Assembly: GCF_001650915.1 (NCBI RefSeq)
Contig: NZ_LXYO01000023.1
Coordinates: forward strand, 992,001 to 1,056,000
DNA: 64,000 nt
Direction: 5' to 3'
Source: Marinobacter sp. EhC06
GTDB lineage: Bacteria > Pseudomonadota > Gammaproteobacteria > Pseudomonadales > Oleiphilaceae
Below, one piece after another: positions 43,902 through 52,780 of the stretch (positions are counted from its first letter, which is position 1; every line of letters begins with the position of its first letter). The notes below the pieces were generated by a model. It ran no database searches and was not told the origin of the DNA. It worked only from the letters and a program-made list of their open reading frames with translations. Made by a program: the position numbers and the translations under genes.

Positions 43902-45590
43902 ATGCAGGCATTACAACAACAAGATTTCAGGGCTCTCGTAGACAACCACCCAAAAGCCATCATGCTGGCAACCAGGGAGCCCAGGATTCTTTACGTGAAC
44001 GAGAAATTCCGTTCAGTCACCGGGTACCGGTCGGACGAGGTGCTTGGTCAGTCTCCTTCGCTGCTCAGTTCGGGATTTCACTCCCGTGAGTTCTATCAAG
44101 CTATGTGGAAGGCTATTGGTCATAAAGGGCGCTGGGAGGGGCTGGTCTGGAATCGGCGCAAGAACGGAGAGACCTATCCGCAGTGGTTGACGATCTATCC
44201 GGTTGAGCACGAAAGTCACCAGTTTTACGCGGGCGTTTTCATGGATGTGGGCGATATGACGGCTGATGACGAACGCCTCGCGTCGCTGGCCTATTACGAC
44301 CCGTTGACGGAGCTGCCAAATCGCTCGCTGTTTCAGGAATTCCTGAAGGCGCGAGTCTCACAGAGGGCACAGGACGGCCGGGCGTTCGCGGTTCTGTATA
44401 TCGACCTGGATTTCTTCAAGTCCGTTAATGATTTGCATGGACACGATTGTGGTGACCGGGTATTGCAGCAGGCAGCTCTGTGTATCCAGAGCGTGCTTCG
44501 CCGCGGGGACGTCGTGGCCCGCCTATCGGGAGACGAGTTCGCTGCCATTATCGAACTTCAGAATGACGATGACCTCGAGAGCGTGTGTCAGCGGATGGTT
44601 CAGAGCTTCAGGGCGCCCGTGATTGTCGATCATCGTGAGTATTTTTTGTCGGCATCTGTTGGGTCCGCCGTTTATCCGAACCATGGCAGTCAGGCATCCG
44701 AACTGCTGCAGAACGCGGATCGGGCCATGTACGCAGCAAAACTTGCGGGGCGGGCCTGTTTCCGGGTCTATGATGCGATCGACACCGAGCAAGGTCGGCA
44801 TGCCGAGCTGCTATCCGAGGCGTTGATTGTTTCACTGAAAACGGCGCCCGAGGAGTTCTCGGTTGTTTATCAGCCACAGTACCACCTCGATACCGGCAAG
44901 ATGGCGGGGCTGGAAGCACTGCTCCGTTGGACTCACCCTGAGTTCGGCGCCGTGTCACCTGCGGATTTCGTACCGATCGCGGAACAGCGAGGCCATATCC
45001 ACGAGCTAACGGAGCATCTGGTACGTCGCATTGAATCGGATCTCTCCGAGTTCCCACACTCATTTCTCCGTGGCCTGCGGCTTGCTCTCAATATTTCGGC
45101 CCGACAAATCACGGACTCCCGTCTTGAAGCTCTGTTAAATCCACTGTTTGAAAGAATTCGAGTGGTTGGCTGGTCGCCCGAAATCGAGATCACTGAAACC
45201 CATTTGATGAACCTGTCCCACCAATACCTGGATAAGCTGCGCGAATTCGGTGAACAAGGAGTAGTTGTCGCAATCGATGACTTCGGCACCGGCTATTCCT
45301 CTCTGGCCTATCTGCACACACTGCCGGTTCAGGTGCTGAAAATCGATCGACAATTCATTCATCGGCTGGGGAGCGAATCCCGTGATTCACGTATCGTCTC
45401 GGCCATTTTGGCGATCGCAGATGCGCTGGATTTGGAGGTGGTAGCGGAAGGTATAGAGAGCAGTGAGCAGCATAGGAAACTGCGTGAGTTGAAATGCCAT
45501 CGGGGCCAAGGGTACCTGATGGCTCGGCCGGCTCCCTGGGACACATGGAACGATGATCTGATTGATCAACATCAAGATAACAGTAAATAA
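43902..45590 (+). CDS. PAS-GGDEF-EAL cyclic-di-GMP protein
   Basis: A 562-residue cytoplasmic protein. PAS at about 10-125 (ILYVNEKFRSVTGYRSDEVLGQSP), GGDEF at about 135-295, EAL at about 310-560. The cyclase motif is SGDEF (ARLSGDEFAAII), one step from GGDEF, with an RxxD inhibitory site just before (RRGD). The EAL domain looks active: GLEALLRWTHPE, LALNISARQ, IEITETHLM, VAIDDFGTGYSSLAYL, and VVAEGIES. It is therefore more likely a phosphodiesterase, perhaps with a regulatory or weak cyclase domain. The ribosome site AAAAAAGGA lies 11 bases before the ATG. Confidence 0.93.
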   Translation: MQALQQQDFRALVDNHPKAIMLATREPRILYVNEKFRSVTGYRSDEVLGQSPSLLSSGFHSREFYQAMWKAIGHKGRWEGLVWNRRKNGETYPQWLTIYPVEHESHQFYAGVFMDVGDMTADDERLASLAYYDPLTELPNRSLFQEFLKARVSQRAQDGRAFAVLYIDLDFFKSVNDLHGHDCGDRVLQQAALCIQSVLRRGDVVARLSGDEFAAIIELQNDDDLESVCQRMVQSFRAPVIVDHREYFLSASVGSAVYPNHGSQASELLQNADRAMYAAKLAGRACFRVYDAIDTEQGRHAELLSEALIVSLKTAPEEFSVVYQPQYHLDTGKMAGLEALLRWTHPEFGAVSPADFVPIAEQRGHIHELTEHLVRRIESDLSEFPHSFLRGLRLALNISARQITDSRLEALLNPLFERIRVVGWSPEIEITETHLMNLSHQYLDKLREFGEQGVVVAIDDFGTGYSSLAYLHTLPVQVLKIDRQFIHRLGSESRDSRIVSAILAIADALDLEVVAEGIESSEQHRKLRELKCHRGQGYLMARPAPWDTWNDDLIDQHQDNSK

Positions 45591-45679
45591 CCCTGCAATG
45601 ATTAAGGTCTTGCAAAATTTGGCTAGTGGAACGGCGCAGTCTCGGATAGAAGTAACCCAGGCTTTCCACGAAGGAATTT

Positions 45680-46645
45680 ATGGGACCTACATATCGAAAG
45701 TCGGCTCTGGGCGCATACCTGAGACTGAACAATGCTTCCTTGGATGAATGGCTCGCCGCCCTGCGCGAGTTGTCCGGCTGCGATGACATGCATTGCCGGC
45801 TCCACTCGGGCAGCGGAAGAGTCGGTGCTCTGTCGGTGCTTGAGAGTGAACTTGGGCATGTGATCTCACTGAGAGCAGGCAAAAGCATGGACGTTTCCGG
45901 CTGCCGGGCCTCGGATCCGGTACTCTTGTTTCCGGGGGCCGGCATGCCTGAAATCAACATTCGAGGCGGAGGCTGGGGCACCTTGGATCAGCTGTTCCTT
46001 GCCCGTCCCGAGGACAGGTTTGAACTCCGTTTGCCACCCAAGACTGAAGTCATAATCTTGAAGCCAGGCAATGGTGCTCTGGATGATTCGCGACCGCGAT
46101 CGTCCGGGGCTTGGCTATCCGTTTTGCAAGTCATGATCGGCTGTTACCTCGACCGTTTGCCCTTTGTCCGCGATGATGACCAAGCGAAAGGATTAACAAA
46201 TCGTCTTTTCGATTCAATGAAAACGCCCTGGACACCCGGGAAGGCAGCCGTGTGCTCGGAACGTACCCTTGATCGTCGTTTGCAGAGAGTGGTCGAGAAA
46301 ATTATGCAGGATCCTGTTTGGGAGTTTGATCTCAAGGAACTTGCGAATTTTGCCGGGGTTAGCGAGCGTAACCTCTATTATCTGATGAATCGGGAAACGG
46401 GTATTACACCCTATCGGTTCTATCAGAGGGCTCGTTTGACCCGGGTTCGTGAGCGGTTGGTTGACTGTCAGTGTGAGGTGCCACACATTTCCTGGTACGC
46501 CGCGGATGAGGGGTTCTCGCACCTTGGCCGATTTGCCGCCATATACCGGGAGCATTTTGGGGAGCTGCCCAGCGAAACCGTTCAATGGCGCCGAAATCTG
46601 CTGAGGCACAGCGACGCTTCCCGGGCGGAGCTTGTGGCGACATGA
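45680..46645 (+). CDS. AraC-family transcriptional regulator
   Basis: A 321-residue regulator. The N-terminal two thirds (1-215) resembles an AraC_binding_2-like cupin domain and is not assignable to a ligand. The C-terminal double HTH (about 218-310) includes FDLKELANFAGVSERNLYYLMNRETGITPYRF (in part) and the second helix pair WYAADEGFSHLGRFAAIYREHFGELPSE. A clear ribosome site GAAGGAAT precedes the ATG. It converges on the RND pump genes; a regulatory link to the pump is possible but not shown. Confidence 0.9.
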   Translation: MGPTYRKSALGAYLRLNNASLDEWLAALRELSGCDDMHCRLHSGSGRVGALSVLESELGHVISLRAGKSMDVSGCRASDPVLLFPGAGMPEINIRGGGWGTLDQLFLARPEDRFELRLPPKTEVIILKPGNGALDDSRPRSSGAWLSVLQVMIGCYLDRLPFVRDDDQAKGLTNRLFDSMKTPWTPGKAAVCSERTLDRRLQRVVEKIMQDPVWEFDLKELANFAGVSERNLYYLMNRETGITPYRFYQRARLTRVRERLVDCQCEVPHISWYAADEGFSHLGRFAAIYREHFGELPSETVQWRRNLLRHSDASRAELVAT

Positions 46646-46659
46646 ATGCCGCCGGCAAT

Positions 46660-46692
46660 AAAAAGCCCGGCGCACGTTGCCGTGGCCGGGCC
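46660..46692 (-). terminator. Terminator between the AraC and RND genes
   Basis: A 7-bp GC stem GCCCGGC / GCCGGGC with a 13-base loop lies 18 bp after the RND pump stop. In that gene's direction it is followed by a T-rich CTTTTTATT. It would terminate the pump transcript. Confidence 0.6.
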
Positions 46693-46709
46693 TGATACCT
46701 CAGTCCGCC

Positions 46710-49700
46710 TCAGTGAGACGGAGCCGTCTTTTCTTCGAGTTCTGAGCCGTGGTCCTCTTTCTCTTCGCCAGAACCGTGGTGATCCCGGCCCAGCAGGATG
46801 TAGAACGCCGGCAACACAAAGATGGTGAACAAGGTACCAATACCCAGTCCGGCACTGATCGTCAGGCCGATGGCAAAGCGGCTTTCCGCGCCCGGGCCAA
46901 TAGCAATCAGCAGCGGCACCATGGCAAAGATCAGAGCCAGTGATGTCATGATGATTGGCCGCAGGCGAATCGCCGCCGCCTCGATCACCGCATCCACCTT
47001 GTTAAGCCCGCGTTCCTTCTGTAACTGGTTGGCGAACTCGACGATCAGGATGCCGTTCTTGGACACCACCCCGATCAGCGTGATCAGGCCCACCTGGGTG
47101 TAGATATTCATGGTGGCGAAGCCGAGCACGATGAACGCCATTGCCCCGGCCACCGACATGGGCACCGACACCAGGATGATGAACGGATCCCGCCAGCTTT
47201 CGAACTGCGCTGCCAGAACCAGGTAGATCACCAGCAGCGAGAGGAAGAAGGTCACCATCAGAGCGCTTCCCTGGGTAGCCAGCTGGCGGCTCTGACCGGT
47301 GTAGTCGTAACTGAAGCCCTGAGGGAAAACCTCAGCCGCGGTCTGCTCCATGAAGTCCATGGCAGTACCGGCGGCCACGCCGGGCATCACCACACCCTGG
47401 AGTGTCAGGGAGTTCTGCTGGTTGAACTGGGTACGGTTGGACGGCTCAACATCTTGGCTGAAGCTGACGACGCTGCCCAGTGGCACCAGTTCGCCGTTAT
47501 CCGCCCGAATGTAGTACTCATTAAGCGCCTGGGCGTCCAGCCGGAACTGCTGGTCAACCTGTGGAATCACCTGGTAGGAGCGGCCTTCCATGCTGAAACG
47601 ATTGATGTAACCGCCCCCAAGCATGCTCGACAGGCTCTGGCCAACGTCCTGCATGGACAGGCCCAGGTCCGCCACCCGGTCCCGATCGACGTTGATGCGT
47701 GTGATCGGACGATCAAAGTTGATGGACTTCTGCAGGAACATGAAATTACCGCTGCCCATGGCTTTGCCCAGCAGTTCATCCGCAACCTGATCCAGCTGCT
47801 CATAGCTGCTGCCGGTGGTAATCACGAACTGGAACGGCAGACCACCGCCGGAGCCGGGCAGGGACGGTCGCGGGAACACTGCGGTTTGCAGACCGGTTAC
47901 ATTCTTGAGCTCGGAGTCCAGCTTTGGCTGGACTTCAAACTGACTGATCTCCCGCTCACTCCAGGGTGCCAGCTTAAAGCCACCGAATACCGCATTGGGG
48001 CCGGTAATACCGATGATCATGAAGTCCTCGTTGTAGCCCGGGACCGTAGACATCCGCTCCTGAATTTCATCGCCGTGCTCCAGCAGGTAATCCAGGGTCG
48101 AGGTCTGGGGGCCAAGCCCCTGATAGAACAGAATGCCCTGGTCTTCCGTGGGAGCCAGTTCGTTCTGACTCATGGAAACCATGAAGTAAATGGAGCCCAG
48201 CACCACCACGGCGAAGAAAACCACCACCGATTTGGTCTGCATCAGTGAGCTCAGGGCAGCCTTGTAGCTCGCCGCCAGGCCATTGAACGTTTTCTCAACC
48301 ACCTGCTCGAATCTACCGGGGTTGCCATGGGGTTTCAGTACCTTGCCCGAAAGCATGGGGGAGAGCGTCAGGGCAACAATGCCGGAAATCACCACGGTGC
48401 CCGCAAGCGTGAACGCAAACTCGGTGAAGAGCGAGCCAACCAGCCCGCCCATGAAGCCGATAGGAGCGTATACCGCCACCAGGGTGGTGGTCATGGCAAT
48501 GATGGGAACCGCCATCTCCCGGGCACCATTGATCGCGGCCTCAAAGCGGGATTCGCCTTCTTCGATATGCCGGTGAACGTTCTCCACCATGATGATGGCG
48601 TCATCCACCACGAGGCCGATGGCAAGCACCATGGATAGCAGGGTAAGCAGGTTCAGCGAGAAGCCGAACATCAGCATGATAAAGGCGCCGCCGATCAGTG
48701 ACAGCGGCACCGCAACCGAGGGAACGATAGAGGCCCGAACCGAACCAAGGCACAGGAACACCACCACCAGAACGATAATCATGGCTTCCAGCAGTGTCTG
48801 GATAACCTCGTTGATGGAATCTTCGATAAAGTCCGATGCGTCGTACGCCAGGCGCACATCCAGTCCGGACGGAAGCTGGCTTTCGATATCGGGCAGCTCG
48901 TCCTTCACCAGGCCTGCGACCGTCAACGGGTTGGCGCCTGGAGCCAGTTCAATGGCGACATAGGTGGCCGGCTGGCCTTTATAGAGAGCCAACTGATCGT
49001 AGGTTTCTGAGCCCAGCTCAACACGGGCGATATCCTGCAGGCGGATCTGGGTGCCATCGGATTGCTTGACCACCAGGTTGCGGAACGCGTCCGGATCAGC
49101 CACATCGGTGTCGCTGGTCATGCTGATTTCGGTATAGGTGCCCTTGGTGTTGCCGACGGCAGCCTGGTAGTTGTTGGCGCGAAGCTTTGCGACCACTTCC
49201 TGAGGCGTCATATCCACCGCCGCCAGACGTTCCGGATCCAGCCACACCCGCAGAGCGAATTTCCGGCCCAGCAGTTCCGCCTTGCCGACACCGGAGAGCG
49301 CCTGCAGCCGGGGCTGGACCACGCGGGTCAGATAATCGGTGATCTGAGGCACCGCCAGTTCGTTACTGTAGAAAGCGATGTACATCAGGGCCGTTGAGTC
49401 ACCGGTCGTGGAGGTGATCACCGGGTCCTGGGCTTCGGCTGGCAGCACGTTTCGCTGGCTCGCCACCTTGGCCTGAATTTCTGCCAGGGCCGCGTTGGCG
49501 TCGTAGTTCAGCACCATCTTTGCTTCGATGGTGGAGGTGCCCTGGGAACTGGTGGACGTCAGATAGTCGATGCCACTGGCTTCGGCAATTGCCTGCTGCA
49601 GCGGCGTGGTAATGAAGCCCTTGATCAGGTCGGAACTGGCACCGGGATAGGCCGTCGTGACGGTCACGGTGGTGCTTTCGAGTTCCGGGTACTGCCGGAT

Positions 49701-49799
49701 TTCCATTTCCATGGCCGCCCGGGCACCCAGAAGCAGAATCAGCAGACTGACCACCGTCGCCAGTACGGGACGGTGGATAAATATGTCAGTGAAGCGCAT
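46710..49799 (-). CDS. RND efflux pump inner-membrane transporter (HAE-1 family)
   Basis: A 1029-residue proton-driven multidrug exporter, the usual AcrB/MexF size. The N-terminus is MRFTDIFIHRPVLATVVSLL. The proton-relay Asp pair is in AIGLVVDDAIIMVENVHRH (TM4), and the Lys/Arg/Thr helices follow in the C-terminal half (FANQLQKERGLN and RLRPIIMTSLALIFAMVPL). There are two large periplasmic loops, at about 35-330 and 555-860. The substrate cannot be deduced. Its ATG overlaps the last base of the adaptor gene. No outer-membrane channel gene is present, so it would use a TolC-like protein from elsewhere. Confidence 0.94.
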   Translation of the reverse strand: MRFTDIFIHRPVLATVVSLLILLLGARAAMEMEIRQYPELESTTVTVTTAYPGASSDLIKGFITTPLQQAIAEASGIDYLTSTSSQGTSTIEAKMVLNYDANAALAEIQAKVASQRNVLPAEAQDPVITSTTGDSTALMYIAFYSNELAVPQITDYLTRVVQPRLQALSGVGKAELLGRKFALRVWLDPERLAAVDMTPQEVVAKLRANNYQAAVGNTKGTYTEISMTSDTDVADPDAFRNLVVKQSDGTQIRLQDIARVELGSETYDQLALYKGQPATYVAIELAPGANPLTVAGLVKDELPDIESQLPSGLDVRLAYDASDFIEDSINEVIQTLLEAMIIVLVVVFLCLGSVRASIVPSVAVPLSLIGGAFIMLMFGFSLNLLTLLSMVLAIGLVVDDAIIMVENVHRHIEEGESRFEAAINGAREMAVPIIAMTTTLVAVYAPIGFMGGLVGSLFTEFAFTLAGTVVISGIVALTLSPMLSGKVLKPHGNPGRFEQVVEKTFNGLAASYKAALSSLMQTKSVVVFFAVVVLGSIYFMVSMSQNELAPTEDQGILFYQGLGPQTSTLDYLLEHGDEIQERMSTVPGYNEDFMIIGITGPNAVFGGFKLAPWSEREISQFEVQPKLDSELKNVTGLQTAVFPRPSLPGSGGGLPFQFVITTGSSYEQLDQVADELLGKAMGSGNFMFLQKSINFDRPITRINVDRDRVADLGLSMQDVGQSLSSMLGGGYINRFSMEGRSYQVIPQVDQQFRLDAQALNEYYIRADNGELVPLGSVVSFSQDVEPSNRTQFNQQNSLTLQGVVMPGVAAGTAMDFMEQTAAEVFPQGFSYDYTGQSRQLATQGSALMVTFFLSLLVIYLVLAAQFESWRDPFIILVSVPMSVAGAMAFIVLGFATMNIYTQVGLITLIGVVSKNGILIVEFANQLQKERGLNKVDAVIEAAAIRLRPIIMTSLALIFAMVPLLIAIGPGAESRFAIGLTISAGLGIGTLFTIFVLPAFYILLGRDHHGSGEEKEDHGSELEEKTAPSH

Positions 49800-50899
49800 T
49801 ACTCAGATGCCCCCTGCTTCTGGTCTTCTTCCTGGATGGCCACCTGCTGGCCTGCGCGCAGGCGCAGCAAGCCCTTCTCGACGACGGTTTCGCCGGCTTC
49901 CAGGCCGGACAGAACGGCAACACGGGTATTGCGGGTTTCACCGGTGGTCACCGTGCGACGGTTAACGACCAGATTGCCATCTTCATTCTCTTCAACCACA
50001 AACACAAAATCGCCGTAGGTGTTGTAAGAGATGGCGGTGCGCGGGACGGTCACAACCTCGTTGTCCTCAGGCTGCTGGGTCAGAACGGTCGCAAACATGC
50101 CCGGGCGCAACAGGTTGTCCGGGTTGGAGAGTGTGGCCCGGATTCTGACAGTCCGTGTTTCCGGGTTAACCGAGGTGTTGATGGCGCTGACAGATCCCTC
50201 AAAATCCTGCTCCGGAACGGCGGCGACAGTGGCTACTACCGGATAGCTTGTCTTCACGTTCGGCAGGTTTTTCTCGGAAAGGGTATAGTCGACATAGATC
50301 GGATCCAGCATGTTGATCTCGACAATCGGGGTGCCGGTGGCAATATACTCGCCCTGGTCGACCATCCGGATACCCAGCGTGCCATCAAAGGGCGCTCGAA
50401 TGATTTTCTTGCTCAGTTGGGCCTCGGCTTCATTCACCCTTGCGCGGGCCGCGTCGAAATTGGCCTTGGCTTCATCGTACTGGGACTGGGATACTGCGCG
50501 CTTGGGGAGCAGGTCGGACACCCGCTTGAACTCCTGCTCGGCCAGTTGCGCCTCGGCGCGGCGTGTGCGCAGAGCTGCTTCATCAATGGCTGCATCAATC
50601 CGGATCAATACGTCGCCACGTTTTACCACGTCACCGGATTCGAAATTGATGGTCTCAATGACGCCCGGAACTTCATTGGCCACCTGGATGCCGTTGATGG
50701 CTTCAACACTGCCGACAGCCTTGATGGCTGGCGTCCAGGCTTCGTTCTTGGCCTCAATCGCGGAAATCTGGGCCGGTGGCTGAGGCTGGGACATCTGCTC
50801 TTGCATCTGGCCAAACTGGTAGAACTTGTAGCCGAAGATGCCTCCGAGCACTACGCCTAGAAAAATAATGACGATTAAAAAGCGGGAAGCAGTGCGCAT
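49799..50899 (-). CDS. RND efflux periplasmic adaptor (membrane fusion protein)
   Basis: A 366-residue adaptor linking the RND pump to an outer-membrane channel. A single N-terminal membrane helix (FLIVIIFLGVVLGGIFGYKF) without lipobox is followed by the lipoyl-like half GIQVANEVPGVIETINFESGDVVKRGD, a helical hairpin (QLAEQEFKRVSDLLPKRAVS to ARVNEAEAQL), the second lipoyl half IIRAPFDGTLGIRMVDQGEYI, and a beta-barrel domain. First gene of the pump operon. Confidence 0.93.
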   Translation of the reverse strand: MRTASRFLIVIIFLGVVLGGIFGYKFYQFGQMQEQMSQPQPPAQISAIEAKNEAWTPAIKAVGSVEAINGIQVANEVPGVIETINFESGDVVKRGDVLIRIDAAIDEAALRTRRAEAQLAEQEFKRVSDLLPKRAVSQSQYDEAKANFDAARARVNEAEAQLSKKIIRAPFDGTLGIRMVDQGEYIATGTPIVEINMLDPIYVDYTLSEKNLPNVKTSYPVVATVAAVPEQDFEGSVSAINTSVNPETRTVRIRATLSNPDNLLRPGMFATVLTQQPEDNEVVTVPRTAISYNTYGDFVFVVEENEDGNLVVNRRTVTTGETRNTRVAVLSGLEAGETVVEKGLLRLRAGQQVAIQEEDQKQGASE

Positions 50900-51125
50900 G
50901 GTTCGGGTCCTGAGGATCTGTGTCAGATTTTGGGAAGCATAGCATCCTACAAAATCAGGGTCGCTATTGTCACCGGGTTGTAAGTATTTCTATCTAGACT
51001 CCGGGCTTGCCGGATTTGACAAACATCATGGCTGTTTCGTGGCGGGCGGCTTTCCGCGCAGGGCACTGGTAATGTAACAGGTGTCGGTGACAGAATTACG
51101 ACGGTATTCAGGGTGAGGATCAACC

Positions 51126-51632
51126 ATGCAGTGGATTCTGGGGCTCGCGTTGGCAGCCGCCGTGTTTGTAATTCTGAAACAGTGGGGCGCATTGTCCGCC
51201 GAAAAGAAAAAGGCGGCCACCTGGAAGGTGGTCCTGGTGATTGGTGGCGCCTTGCTGGTATTCATGGTGCTGACCGGGCGCGTCCATGTCCTTACGGCGG
51301 CGGTGGCGGCCGTGATTCCCCTGTTGCGCAAGCTGCCAGCCTTGCTGAAATTTGCCCCGGCCATCAACCGGTTCATGGGATCAAAGCAGCAGGGAGAAGG
51401 GCAGGCGCAGGCGAACCGCCAATACGGTCCGGGCACGGATCTCACGGGCCAGATGTCAGAGCGCGAGGCCTGCGATATCCTCGGTGTGAAAGCCGGCTGC
51501 ACCGAAGAGGAAATCGTAATGGCTCATCGCCGGCTCATGCAGAAGCTTCACCCGGACCGGGGCGGAAATGATTACCTGGCAGCCAAACTGAATGAAGCCA
51601 AGCAGATTCTCCTGGGCAAGCGAAACGCCTGA
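51126..51632 (+). CDS. Membrane-anchored J-domain protein
   Basis: A 168-residue protein with two N-terminal hydrophobic segments ([15 protein letters not shown] and [15 protein letters not shown]), a basic linker and a C-terminal J domain (about 108-168): [27 protein letters not shown], given in part, then the HPD motif in [20 protein letters not shown]. The [14 protein letters not shown] end resembles the Tim14/Pam18-type short J domains. It would recruit DnaK to the inner membrane; the client is unknown. Convergent with the following - strand gene, 2 bp apart. Confidence 0.85.
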   Translation: MQWILGLALAAAVFVILKQWGALSAEKKKAATWKVVLVIGGALLVFMVLTGRVHVLTAAVAAVIPLLRKLPALLKFAPAINRFMGSKQQGEGQAQANRQYGPGTDLTGQMSEREACDILGVKAGCTEEEIVMAHRRLMQKLHPDRGGNDYLAAKLNEAKQILLGKRNA

Positions 51633-51634
51633 GG

Positions 51635-52423
51635 TCAGGGCAGAATGTCTACTCGTACTTCAAAGCTGCGGTTTTCAGAGCGGCTGCTGTTCACCTGGTA
51701 GGTGATGCCACTGCGCTCCTGGCTGGAACGGGTTGCTGTGCTGCCCAGGGACACCCACTGTCCTGGTTCAACCCGACGAATGGTCACCACCGCCTCCGTT
51801 TCATAACCGTCCAGGTTTGCCGGCTCCTCCTCGAACGAGACAATGCTCAGTTCTACCGCCTGATCGGAAATCACCTGGGGGCTGACCAGGAACCCGCTGC
51901 GGGTTTCGACCTGTTGCAGGAAGGCCGCCGGGTTCCGACCCCCGCGAACGGCGACAGGAATTGTCCGGATCTGGCCCGAAGTAATATGCGCCGACTGGCC
52001 ATCCTGCATGACCAGTGTGCGTTCCTGGGCGCTGCCGGTACTGGTAACGCGGCGTTCCCCTGAGATTTCGGCCTGGCCTCCGGAAGCGGAAATGCCGGCA
52101 CCGGACCGTTTGCCGCCGCTATCTGTTCTGGAGCGAACGGTGATTCGCAGTTGTACCGGCGCCACGTCCAGCGTCTCGACAAGCCTTCCGATTTCGTCCA
52201 GCAAGTCTGGTTCTCCGCGCACCACCAATTGTTGGCCCCGGGCAGTTACGGTCACCGGCGAGCCCTGGTAAAGCTCGCGAATCTGCACGGCCACGTCTTC
52301 CCCGGGCCGGTTTTCAAGCTGATAGGCACGTGACTCCGCCTGGGCCAGGGCGGAGTAGGAAAACAGCCCGAGCAGAAGCGTCAATGCGAGCATCAGCGGG
52401 TATCGTCGGAGGAAAACAGTCAT
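51635..52423 (-). CDS. Secretin N-domain-like exported protein
   Basis: A 262-residue protein with a signal peptide (LMLALTLLLGLFSYSALA). The start at 52423 has GGGAG 6-10 bases upstream; a much longer frame continuing into aroF on the opposite strand is rejected. After the signal comes a secretin N1-type module: AYQLENRPGEDVAVQIREL then VTARGQQLVVRGEPDLLDEIGRLVETLDVAPVQLRI. The rest has GFLVSPQVISDQAVELSIVSFE, but the membrane-spanning secretin barrel core is not obvious, and the protein is much shorter than a full secretin (over 500). No secretion-system genes are adjacent. The function is unknown. Confidence 0.72.
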   Translation of the reverse strand: MTVFLRRYPLMLALTLLLGLFSYSALAQAESRAYQLENRPGEDVAVQIRELYQGSPVTVTARGQQLVVRGEPDLLDEIGRLVETLDVAPVQLRITVRSRTDSGGKRSGAGISASGGQAEISGERRVTSTGSAQERTLVMQDGQSAHITSGQIRTIPVAVRGGRNPAAFLQQVETRSGFLVSPQVISDQAVELSIVSFEEEPANLDGYETEAVVTIRRVEPGQWVSLGSTATRSSQERSGITYQVNSSRSENRSFEVRVDILP

Positions 52424-52473
52424 TGATTGCTCCCAACCATTCAGCCGTAAATGAAAAAACTCCGGCGTACGGG

Positions 52474-52503
52474 TTGCCAAGTTGAAAACCGGGGGTATAT
52501 ATT
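52474..52503 (+). promoter_or_regulatory. Possible sigma-70 promoter for the DAHP synthase leader
   Basis: TTGCCA at 52474-52479 and TATATT at 52498-52503 are 18 bp apart (TATATA at 52496 would give 16). Transcription from here would start at about 52510, almost on the leader-peptide ATG, so either that peptide is near-leaderless or the true promoter is further upstream. Confidence 0.35.
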
Positions 52504-52510
52504 GAAAAGC

Positions 52511-52648
52511 ATGAAGACGACACACGCGACCTGTCAATTGAATGTTTTGCAAGCTTTCGGCACCAAGCCGGCGGCTGCGGTCGCTGCTGTGTTTTTCTGG
52601 TGGTTTGGTTATGGCTTTTATTTTAGCCAGAGCCGGGGCCGCCCATAG
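52511..52648 (+). CDS. Aromatic leader peptide of an attenuator before DAHP synthase
   Basis: A 45-residue frame (MKTTHATCQLNVLQAF at the start) whose second half reads AVFFWWFGYGFYFSQSRGRP, that is nine aromatic residues in the eleven codons at 52592-52624: Phe x5, Trp x2, Tyr x2. It ends in TAG and is followed within 70 bases by an intrinsic terminator just before the gene for the first aromatic-pathway enzyme. This composition is not expected by chance and is the mark of leader peptides that sense aminoacyl-tRNA. An in-frame ATG at 52451 would give a longer version; the upstream ribosome site is weak (GAAAAG). Confidence 0.8.
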   Translation: MKTTHATCQLNVLQAFGTKPAAAVAAVFFWWFGYGFYFSQSRGRP

Positions 52649-52715
52649 GATCTTCATCGAACGAATAACGAGGAAGGCAGCCCGGCAGAAAACCCAGGCT
52701 GCCACCGGACTCAAG

Positions 52716-52749
52716 AAGCCCCGACTGGTAGCCCAGCCGGGGCTTTTTT
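52716..52749 (+). terminator. Attenuator terminator before DAHP synthase
   Basis: AAGCCCCG (52716-52723) pairs with CGGGGCTT (52738-52745); an inner 4-bp stem CTGG/CCAG extends it, and TTTTTT follows. It is a textbook intrinsic terminator 32 bp before the aroF ATG on the coding strand, so it would stop leader transcripts. CGGGGC at 52634-52639, just past the aromatic codons, is identical to the 3' arm and could pair with the 5' arm as an antiterminator. A separate 7-bp hairpin GGCAGCC/GGCTGCC lies at 52676-52703. Confidence 0.82.
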
Positions 52750-52780
52750 GATTCTGACGCAGGGAAACGGGAACACTGAC

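Noticed and set aside
52542-52751. 69-residue frame overlapping the aromatic leader in another frame
   Set aside because: It runs through the terminator into the T-run and has no aromatic bias; the frame at 52511 explains the region better.
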